Of a DNA stretch of 12,015 bases, positions 6,096 through 12,015 are shown in pieces. Numbering within the stretch: the stretch's first letter is position 1; each line of letters begins with the position of its first letter. The notes under the pieces were generated by a model. The model did not search any database and was not told where the DNA came from. It was given only the letters and a program-made list of their open reading frames with translations. A program made the position numbers and the translations under genes. The DNA comes from an uncultured Eubacteriales bacterium (GTDB lineage: Bacteria; Bacillota; Clostridia; Peptostreptococcales; Anaerovoracaceae): contig CADCRD010000075.1 of assembly GCA_902803725.1 (NCBI GenBank), positions 1 to 12,015 on the forward strand, given 5' to 3'.

Positions 6096-7344
6096 AAAGA
6101 AAGGCAGCTCTTCTGTATTTCTGGTAATGATACTGGCATCCGTAATAACGCTGGTCATGACGTTTGTTTCGGCTGCGATGAGGACAGCAGCTATAGGGTA
6201 TATGGACGGACTGGTGAATCTGTCGGGAAGGTCTGTTCTCAGCGAATTCGATCTGCATCTTAAAGATGATTACGGACTTTTCGCCTTCCGGGGACACAAA
6301 CAGGAGATCATATCGAAGGTCACGGATTATCTTTCCTACACGCTGGATCATAATGACTACATCGGTCTGTCAAAGGTAGATGCAAACACGGCGGGATATT
6401 GTCTTGCAGATGTGGATATATTTGAAAAAGAGGTCTGCGAGTACACAAAGTATGCTATTGCAAGGGGATTTATTGAGGGTCTGATAAATGATGATGACAG
6501 CGGAGAGAGAAAGCCGGTGGACATGAAAAGTGATGGCAGGACGCTCAGGAATCACAAGATCATTGATCAGCTGCCTTCGGGTGCGCATCCAGGGAACGGA
6601 AGTATCGTCGAATCAGTGAAGGAAATGCTGAGCAGCGGAGGAGGGATACAGGAGCGAGGTACGTCGAATTATATGATTGTTCAGTACATCATGCATACAT
6701 TTAAAAATGCACAGAAGAATGGGGTCAAAAGAGGCCTTTCAGCTGATGGTTCCGGCGGCGGACAGTCAAAAGATACGTTTTTTGACAGTGAGGCAGAATA
6801 TATTATTGAAGGCGAGATGAGTGATCTGAAAAACAGAAGAGAGTTGAGAGCAGACATCGTTAAAATAAGAAATGCTGTAAATCTGCTGTTTATATGGGCT
6901 GATCCTGAGATGAGAGAAAAGGTGCTTGCTGCGGCAGAGCTGCTGGGGACGGAGGTTGCAGCACCGGTCGCGGCACTGGGCCTTTCTGAAGCATGGGCTC
7001 TGGCAGAAGCAGAGAATGATATGAGAATACTGGAGCATGGGAAGAAAGTCCCTCTTCACAAAACGAAGGACACCTGGGCGACAGATGTCGAATCTGTAGT
7101 TAAAAACAAAGAGTCAGGATATATAGACACGGATTCCGATAAAGGTCTTACATATCAGGGGTATCTTATGATGTTCCTCTTTGTGGAAAAGCGTGCGCTG
7201 AAACTGGGAAGAATGATGGATCTGATGCAGATAAATATACAGGGCAGATATGACCGCACTTTTCTGATAAGGGAACATAACATGGGATTCTGGGTAAAGG
7301 CCGAAGCAGACGGGCGGGAGTACGTGTACGATCAGAAGTATTGA
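6046..7344 (+). CDS. DUF5702-like membrane-anchored Tad-locus protein
   Basis: A 432-residue protein with a basic N-terminus (FLNRKKG, to residue 20), one hydrophobic helix (~24-44) and a long outside region. The stretch NLSGRSVLSEFDLHLKDDYG (~58-77), followed by LFAFRG, is typical of the DUF5702 family found in clostridial Tad loci, whose function is unknown. There is no Glu at +5 after Gly20 (the residue is Phe25), so processing as a pseudopilin is uncertain. A glycine- and charge-rich stretch near residues 185-250 may be a flexible linker. The frame overlaps the tadE-like gene by 50 bp; AAGGA at 6032-6036, 9 bases before the ATG, supports this start. It may be a large surface or tip component comparable in position to TadG, but no von Willebrand motif is seen. 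Confidence 0.7.
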   Translation: MKLMKKSSSGIPIFLNRKKGSSSVFLVMILASVITLVMTFVSAAMRTAAIGYMDGLVNLSGRSVLSEFDLHLKDDYGLFAFRGHKQEIISKVTDYLSYTLDHNDYIGLSKVDANTAGYCLADVDIFEKEVCEYTKYAIARGFIEGLINDDDSGERKPVDMKSDGRTLRNHKIIDQLPSGAHPGNGSIVESVKEMLSSGGGIQERGTSNYMIVQYIMHTFKNAQKNGVKRGLSADGSGGGQSKDTFFDSEAEYIIEGEMSDLKNRRELRADIVKIRNAVNLLFIWADPEMREKVLAAAELLGTEVAAPVAALGLSEAWALAEAENDMRILEHGKKVPLHKTKDTWATDVESVVKNKESGYIDTDSDKGLTYQGYLMMFLFVEKRALKLGRMMDLMQINIQGRYDRTFLIREHNMGFWVKAEADGREYVYDQKY

Positions 7345-7357
7345 GAGGGCTGTTAAT

Positions 7358-8098
7358 ATGACATCTTGGAAAAGACGCGGCAGTTATACGGTAGAAGCAG
7401 CACTCTTCCTTCCGGTATTCATAATAGCTGCGCTGACACTGGGTTATCTGATGAAACTCATTGGGGGAGTTGAAAGCGGCATGCACGCGTGTGTCGATGA
7501 ATCGAGAAGACAGGCTGCTGCAGCTTATATTGACAGAGCAGGGATAGGATTTAAAGGGAGAACGCAGAGCCGCATACTTGGTGAGAACAAATATATAACC
7601 CGGGCAAAGATGAAGAATCTGAGGTATCTGGCGGGTGACAGCATCATCTCGTTTGACATGGATTACACAGTAGATATAGCACTTCCGCTGGATCTTTATG
7701 ACGGTTTTGAGGTGACAGACAGCCTGAAATGCAGAGGCTGGACGGGGAAATCCTATGATGATCCGTTTACGTTCGATGCAATGGAGCGTGATGAAGATGC
7801 AACTATCGTATATATTTTTCCGATGTGGGGAAGCAGGTATCACAAAAAATCATGCACCTTTGTCTCGGCGCATCCGGTTCAGACTGCACTCACAGCAGGT
7901 ATCAAAAGACAGTATGACGCCTGTGCCAACTGCAAACCGGGTTCGCTCAGCGAAGGCTCCATTGTCTATTGTTTTCCGAAATACGGGGGTTCATATCACA
8001 GGGGCAGCTGCAGCGCAGTGAAAAAATACACGATAACAATTGAAAAAAGTCAGGCTGAGGCCAGGGGCTACAGCCCCTGCGCAAAATGCGGCGGATAA
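7358..8098 (+). CDS. TadE-like protein with duplicated His/Cys metal-site repeats
   Basis: 246 residues. The leader MTSWKRRG is followed by SYTVEAALFLPVFIIAALTL, with Glu13 at +5 after Gly8: a clean pseudopilin signal. The middle (~40-145) is a typical TadE-like outside domain. The C-terminus holds two tandem copies of one unit. The first begins VYIFPMWGSRYHKKSC and ends CANC; the second begins VYCFPKYGGSYHRGSC and ends PCAKC. The putative ligands are His162, Cys166, Cys189, Cys192 and His214, Cys218, Cys241, Cys244, with identical spacing (Hx3C, 22 residues, Cx2C). This resembles the Ada-like His/Cys zinc site seen at the ends of some secreted Firmicute proteins. The domain would be outside the cell. 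The gene starts 13 bp after the previous stop, with GAGAGGG overlapping that stop. Confidence 0.75.
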   Translation: MTSWKRRGSYTVEAALFLPVFIIAALTLGYLMKLIGGVESGMHACVDESRRQAAAAYIDRAGIGFKGRTQSRILGENKYITRAKMKNLRYLAGDSIISFDMDYTVDIALPLDLYDGFEVTDSLKCRGWTGKSYDDPFTFDAMERDEDATIVYIFPMWGSRYHKKSCTFVSAHPVQTALTAGIKRQYDACANCKPGSLSEGSIVYCFPKYGGSYHRGSCSAVKKYTITIEKSQAEARGYSPCAKCGG

Positions 8099-8133
8099 GG
8101 ATCCGGACAAACAGATAAAACAGGAGGTCAGCA

Positions 8134-8646
8134 GTGCTATTGATCAAATCGAAAAAGATAAGACCATTTGAAGAAAAAGTGCTGACGTCAGGGCTTTGTG
8201 ATTTTTCACTGCCGGCGAATTTCGTCATGGCAGATGGAGTGAAAAGCACAGTATATGACAGCAGCGGATATACATGTCTTGATGATATGATATTTAAGGA
8301 CATCGATAACATACTGGAATTACTGGGAAAGACGCTGATGAATCTGGATAAGGCAGGAGAATTTCTCATTGATCCTGATCACATTGTTCTTGATGGCAAA
8401 ACGGTATTTCAGAATCTCAAAAAGAGAGATGTGAAATTTGCTTTTGTCCCATTGAGAGAACAGAAACACAGAGATAACGTAATAAATATTATGGACTACC
8501 TCGAGAGCAGGGCAGATCAGGACGGCCGCGAGATCATAAGCAAGCTGAGAAAATATATCATTGGAAGGAACCTTTCGTTGAGAGATGCCGCAAAACATAT
8601 TTCTCTCATTCGAAAAGAGCTTAAAAATAAAGATGATCAGACATAA
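8134..8646 (+). CDS. DUF6382-like cytoplasmic protein of the Tad locus
   Basis: A 170-residue soluble protein with no signal peptide or membrane helix. The pattern YDSSGYTCLDDMI (41-53), a helical LELLGKTLMNLDKAGEFLID segment (61-80), then PDHIVLDG, KFAFVP and a helical tail resembles DUF6382. That domain often forms the N-terminal half of FHA-domain proteins encoded at the ends of clostridial Tad loci. Here the protein stops at residue 170 with no FHA domain. The GTG start at 8134 has a perfect AGGAGG (8122-8127) 6 bases upstream. It is the last gene of the pilus operon: a promoter for the next unit follows at 8681. The function is unknown; a regulatory or scaffold role on the cytoplasmic side is a guess. 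Confidence 0.6.
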   Translation: MLLIKSKKIRPFEEKVLTSGLCDFSLPANFVMADGVKSTVYDSSGYTCLDDMIFKDIDNILELLGKTLMNLDKAGEFLIDPDHIVLDGKTVFQNLKKRDVKFAFVPLREQKHRDNVINIMDYLESRADQDGREIISKLRKYIIGRNLSLRDAAKHISLIRKELKNKDDQT

Positions 8647-8680
8647 ATGATCTGCTGAGACAAAGATTCTTTATGTCTGT

Positions 8681-8709
8681 TTGACAAATCTAACTGCGTG
8701 ATATAGCAT
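8681..8709 (+). promoter_or_regulatory. Promoter of the aminopeptidase-ispH/S1 unit
   Basis: TTGACA (8681-8686), 17 bases, then TAGCAT (8704-8709); TATAGC at 8702-8707 is an alternative -10 with a short 15-base spacer. The expected start is near 8716, giving a ~30-nt leader with AAGGAGA at 8731-8737. Confidence 0.55.
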
Positions 8710-8745
8710 TGTCTCTGAACAGAAAAAGGGAAGGAGACGATTACA

Positions 8746-10185
8746 GTGGAAAACAGAAATACATGGGAAATATATTCGCCTGAGCAAAGCAGTGAATGTG
8801 AAGATTTCAGCAAGGGATATATCGATTTTCTGAGTGATGCAAAGACGGAGCGTGAATGCGTTGATATCATTGTGAGAGAAGCGAAAACGGCAGGATATAA
8901 GGATCTTGATGAACTGATCAGAAAAGGTGAAAAACTTAAGGCCGGAGATAAAGTATACCGTGTCAATATGAATAAGGCGATAGTCATGTTCAACCTGGGC
9001 AGCGATCCTCTGACAGATGGCATGAACATTTTGGGTGCGCATATCGATTCTCCCAGAATGGATGTAAAGCAGAATCCTGTTTATGAAGACGGAGGGTTTG
9101 CTTATCTTGACACACATTACTACGGCGGCATCAAAAAATATCAGTGGGTCACTCTGCCTCTGGCCATCCATGGCGTCGTTGTGAAAAAGGACGGGACAAG
9201 CGTGAAGGTAAGCGTAGGGGAAAAGCCGGATGACCCGGTATTTTTCGTATCAGATCTTCTCATCCATTTGGCTCAGAGACAGATGGATAAAAAAGCCGCC
9301 ACTGTCATTGAAGGCGAGGCGCTGGATATAATCGTTGCGAACAGACCGATAAATATCAGCGGTGAAAACGATAAAGAAGCCGGTAAAGACAGTGCAGACA
9401 GTAAGGAAGGCGCAAAGGAAGCTGTCAAAAAAGGTCTTCTTGATATTCTGAAAAAGGAATATGATATTGAAGAAGAAGATTTTATTTCGGCGGAACTGGA
9501 GGTCGTTCCCGCGGGCAGAGCAAGAGAAGCCGGGTTTGACCGCAGCATGATCCTGTCATATGGACAGGATGACAGAGTATGCGCTTATACATCATATAAA
9601 GCTATGCTGGAAATCACAGATGTTAAACGCACCAGTTGCTGCATCCTTGTCGACAAGGAAGAGATCGGCAGTGTTGGTGCAACGGGCATGCAGTCCAGAT
9701 TCTTTGAGAATACAGTAGCTGAAGTGCTGGAAATGACAGGATGCGGCGGAGATCTTAATGTCAAGAGAACGCTGGCGGCCTGCACGATGCTGTCTTCCGA
9801 TGTAAGCAGTGCTTTCGATCCCTCGTATGCGGCAAATTTCGACAAGAAAAATGTTGCTTATCTCGGCTGCGGCATGGTATTCAACAAATTCACGGGAGCC
9901 AGAGGCAAGTCGGGTTCAAACGATGCAAATGCTGAGTACCTTGGGATGCTGAGACGTATCTTTGATGAGGACAAAGTGAATTTCCAGACAGCTGAACTGG
10001 GAAAGGTCGATGTGGGCGGCGGCGGCACGATCGCTTATATCATGGCGCTTTACGGAATGAACGTCATCGACAGTGGCGTAGCTGTCCTGAACATGCACGC
10101 TCCGTGGGAAGCAACCAGCAAAGCTGACGTTTATGAGACTTATCGCGGATATTGTTCGTTTATCAATAAGGCGACACGTGTATAA
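8746..10185 (+). CDS. M18 family aspartyl-type aminopeptidase
   Basis: Cytosolic two-metal aminopeptidase of family M18 that removes N-terminal residues from peptides. The metal and catalytic signature is complete: GAHIDSPRMD with His99 and Asp101, GQDDR (Asp275), DKEEIGS (Glu305/Glu306), SSDVSSAFDPSY (Asp352) and NMHAPWE (His451). At 479 residues it is within family range. Between ~203 and 230 there is a charged Lys/Glu/Asp-rich stretch in the middle lid domain, likely a surface loop. GTG at 8746 is the start, with AAGGAGA 8 bases upstream; the next residues ENRNTWEIYSPEQ have no better start among them. It has its own promoter and is followed 19 bp later by ispH-S1, so the two are probably co-transcribed. 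The common name apeA applies to many homologues, but the substrate preference is not determined. Confidence 0.93.
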   Translation: MENRNTWEIYSPEQSSECEDFSKGYIDFLSDAKTERECVDIIVREAKTAGYKDLDELIRKGEKLKAGDKVYRVNMNKAIVMFNLGSDPLTDGMNILGAHIDSPRMDVKQNPVYEDGGFAYLDTHYYGGIKKYQWVTLPLAIHGVVVKKDGTSVKVSVGEKPDDPVFFVSDLLIHLAQRQMDKKAATVIEGEALDIIVANRPINISGENDKEAGKDSADSKEGAKEAVKKGLLDILKKEYDIEEEDFISAELEVVPAGRAREAGFDRSMILSYGQDDRVCAYTSYKAMLEITDVKRTSCCILVDKEEIGSVGATGMQSRFFENTVAEVLEMTGCGGDLNVKRTLAACTMLSSDVSSAFDPSYAANFDKKNVAYLGCGMVFNKFTGARGKSGSNDANAEYLGMLRRIFDEDKVNFQTAELGKVDVGGGGTIAYIMALYGMNVIDSGVAVLNMHAPWEATSKADVYETYRGYCSFINKATRV

Positions 10186-10204
10186 AAAGGAAAAAAGAGT
10201 TGAA

Positions 10205-12015
10205 ATGAAGAGAGAAATTATAATAGCACCACATTCGGGTTTTTGTTTCGGGGTCGAAAAGGCGATCAATACGGCAGAGAAGGCGGCAAGGAGCGGCAGA
10301 AAGGTCCATACCTGCGGTATGATCATACACAATAACAGGGTGACGAATGATCTGGCGGATCTGGGTGTGACTGTCATCAGTGAGCTGGCGCAGGCTGAAA
10401 AAGGCGCGGCTGTCATAGTACGTTCTCATGGAGAACCAAAGGCTTTTTATGATGATGCAGAGAGGATGGGTATAGAACTCATCGATGCAACTTGTCCTTT
10501 TGTTGCAAGGATTCATGACATAGCAAAAGAGAGTTATCAGAATGGAAGACAGGTATTCATAGTAGGGGATAAGGATCATCCTGAGGTCGAGGGTATCAAC
10601 GGCTGGTGTGAAAATACGGCTGTCGTCTTTAAAGATGCCGGTGATGCGGCAGCTAAGCTGAGTGAAATGACTGATGAGGCTAAGGAGACTCTGAAAAGCA
10701 AGGATTCCATAATCGTCGCTCAGACGACCATCCGAAGAGATGTATTTGACAGCGTTATCGGGGTACTCCGTGAAGCCAGCATAAAACCCGAAATAAAAAA
10801 TACGATTTGCAGTGCTACCAGTGACAGGCAGCAGGGATGCGTCGAGACGGCAAAAAACGTGGAGGCTATGATAGTCATAGGGGACAAAAAGAGCTCGAAT
10901 ACCGGGAAGCTGTATGAAATAGCAAAAAAATACTGTGAAAATGTCTATTTTGCGGAAAATTTGGCAGATTTACCATTGAAAGAACTTGAAAAATATAATA
11001 GAATAGGGCTTGCGGCAGGTGCATCGACACCTGACTATGCAATTAAGGAGGTTATTGCAAACATGAGTGAACAATTCACTGAAGAAGCTCTGACGATGGA
11101 CGATTTACTGGAGGACATCGACAAATCACTGAGACTGCCGAGAGGCGGCGAAATGGTAGTTGGTACCGTATTCATGGTTACTGACGAAGGTATTATCGTA
11201 AATCTGGGCTGCAAAAAAGACGGCATGATTCCGGTATCAGAAGTATCTCTGGAAGAAGGCCAGACACTGAAGGATGCCTTTAAAGAGGGCGACGAGATTC
11301 AGGCAAAGGTTATTAAGACCGACAACGGCGATGGCTACATCATGCTTTCGAGAAAGAAACTCGAAGCTAGCGAGCATTGGGAAGAAATCAATCAGGCATT
11401 CGAAAACAAAGAGCTTATCGATGTTGAAGTTGAAAGACAGGTCAATGGTGGCGTTATTGCCAGATACAAGGAAGTATCAGGATTTATTCCTCTTTCTCAG
11501 CTGTCAGACAGATATGTTGAGGATTCATCGGAATTTATCGGCCAGACACTTACTGTAAAGGTATCAAGAGTAGATCCGCGCAGAGGTAAAGCGGTATTTT
11601 CTCACAAGGCTTATCTCTATGAAGAAAAGCAGAAAGCTCTTGAAAAGGTATGGGCAAACATCAACGTGGATGATATCGTAGAAGGTACAGTAATGAGATT
11701 CACAGATTACGGTGCATTCGTAGATATCGGCGGAATCGATGGACTGCTCCACATCTCAGAGATTTCCTGGGGCAAACTGAAGCACCCGAAGGAAGTACTC
11801 TCAATCGGAGAAAAGATCTCAGTCAAGATTTTGTCAATGAATGAAGAGAAGGGCAAGATCTCACTTGGTCTCAAGCAGACGATTCCGGAACCGTGGTCTG
11901 TAATAGATGAAAATTACAGTGTTGGACAGGTTGTAAAGGGCAAAGTCGTTCAGATCAAAGAATATGGATGCTTTGTTGAACTGGAACCTGGTCTTGACGG
12001 ACTGGTACACATTTC
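10205..12015 (+). CDS. ispH-rpsA: IspH-ribosomal protein S1 fusion (3' end off the window)
   Basis: One uninterrupted frame joins two proteins. Residues 1-286 are 4-hydroxy-3-methylbut-2-enyl diphosphate reductase, the last enzyme of the non-mevalonate isoprenoid pathway. The three iron-sulfur cysteines are present: Cys14 (HSGFCFG), Cys97 (ATCPFV) and Cys202 (ICSATSDRQ). So are RSHGEP, SSNTGKL and GASTPDYAIKEV. From Met287 it continues as ribosomal protein S1, an mRNA-binding protein, with three whole S1 domains (~316-385, 403-473, 489-560) and a fourth starting at ~573. Such fusions are known in Clostridia. The ATG at 10205 is preceded by an AAAGGA/AAAAGAG purine run in the 19-bp gap after the aminopeptidase. 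A ribosome binding site lies inside the frame at the junction (see separate entry). Confidence 0.95.
   Translation, partial: MKREIIIAPHSGFCFGVEKAINTAEKAARSGRKVHTCGMIIHNNRVTNDLADLGVTVISELAQAEKGAAVIVRSHGEPKAFYDDAERMGIELIDATCPFVARIHDIAKESYQNGRQVFIVGDKDHPEVEGINGWCENTAVVFKDAGDAAAKLSEMTDEAKETLKSKDSIIVAQTTIRRDVFDSVIGVLREASIKPEIKNTICSATSDRQQGCVETAKNVEAMIVIGDKKSSNTGKLYEIAKKYCENVYFAENLADLPLKELEKYNRIGLAAGASTPDYAIKEVIANMSEQFTEEALTMDDLLEDIDKSLRLPRGGEMVVGTVFMVTDEGIIVNLGCKKDGMIPVSEVSLEEGQTLKDAFKEGDEIQAKVIKTDNGDGYIMLSRKKLEASEHWEEINQAFENKELIDVEVERQVNGGVIARYKEVSGFIPLSQLSDRYVEDSSEFIGQTLTVKVSRVDPRRGKAVFSHKAYLYEEKQKALEKVWANINVDDIVEGTVMRFTDYGAFVDIGGIDGLLHISEISWGKLKHPKEVLSIGEKISVKILSMNEEKGKISLGLKQTIPEPWSVIDENYSVGQVVKGKVVQIKEYGCFVELEPGLDGLVHI
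11045..11065 (+). promoter_or_regulatory. Internal ribosome binding site and ATG at the IspH/S1 junction
   Basis: AAGGAGG (11045-11051) is followed 11 bases later by an in-frame ATG (11063) that begins MSEQFTEEALTMDDLL, a normal S1 N-terminus. It suggests that free S1 can be made as well as the fusion. The spacing is slightly longer than optimal, and the site also encodes the IspH C-terminal residues IKEV. Confidence 0.55.

Noticed and set aside
7166..7843. A 225-codon open frame on the minus strand across the DUF5702-like and second TadE-like genes
   Set aside because: It straddles two well-supported plus-strand genes and has no motif or good ribosome binding site.
8658..8678. Hairpin AGACA...TGTCT after the DUF6382-like gene as a terminator of the pilus operon
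   Set aside because: The stem is only 5 bp plus 3 bp with a mismatch, AT-rich, and followed by GTTTG rather than a T-run. It may be chance; a terminator here is not supported.
1..12015. CRISPR arrays, insertion sequences, tRNA genes or attachment sites
   Set aside because: No regularly spaced repeats, transposase reading frames, terminal inverted repeats or cloverleaf-like stretches were seen on either strand.

Overview
The window looks like a chromosomal stretch from a Gram-positive anaerobe of the class Clostridia. The reasons are a class II fructose-bisphosphate aldolase, an IspH fused to ribosomal protein S1 (a fusion known in Clostridia), a Gram-positive-style Tad pilus locus without a secretin, strong AGGAGG-type ribosome binding sites, several GTG starts and moderate GC. 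A family-level placement such as Lachnospiraceae or Anaerovoracaceae is only a guess.

Layout. (1) Positions 1-772, minus strand: the first ~257 codons of class II fructose-bisphosphate aldolase (fba), with a good sigma-A promoter at 810-838. (2) Positions 839-1262 hold no protein gene. They contain some inverted repeats, then a self-contained RNA gene: a promoter at 954-982, a ~195-nt transcript that folds end to end into one long rod with a central bubble, and a terminal hairpin/U-tract at 1160-1184. I read this as 6S RNA (ssrS). A second consensus promoter (1217-1245) then sits almost on top of the ribosome binding site of the first Tad gene. (3) Positions 1263-8646: a co-directional Tad (tight adherence) pilus operon. 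The order is a TadZ/CpaE-like protein with a degenerate P-loop, TadA/CpaF ATPase, TadB, TadC with a large extracytoplasmic domain, a 50-residue Flp1-like pilin (5573-5725), a TadE-like pseudopilin, a DUF5702-like membrane-anchored protein, a second TadE-like protein with a duplicated His/Cys metal-site-like repeat, and a DUF6382-like soluble protein. An intrinsic terminator and a promoter are interleaved between tadZ and tadA. (4) Positions 8681-12015: a new promoter, an M18 aminopeptidase, then 19 bp later the IspH-S1 fusion, which runs off the window.

How it works together. TadZ is expected to place the machine at a cell site, TadA powers it, and TadB and TadC form the inner-membrane platform. 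Flp and the TadE-like and DUF5702-like proteins are the extruded pilin and minor or tip components. No prepilin peptidase and no CpaB/RcpC homologue lies in the window, so peptidase activity must come from elsewhere. The 6S RNA would act on the housekeeping RNA polymerase globally and is probably a neighbour rather than part of the pilus system.

Most notable items: the 6S RNA rod, the twin His-x3-Cys/Cys-x2-Cys repeats on a minor pilin, the promoter nested in the terminator before tadA, a Shine-Dalgarno inside the ispH-rpsA fusion that could release free S1, and the loss of the P-loop lysine in TadZ. I did not find a wholly new system; the novelty is in variations on Tad.
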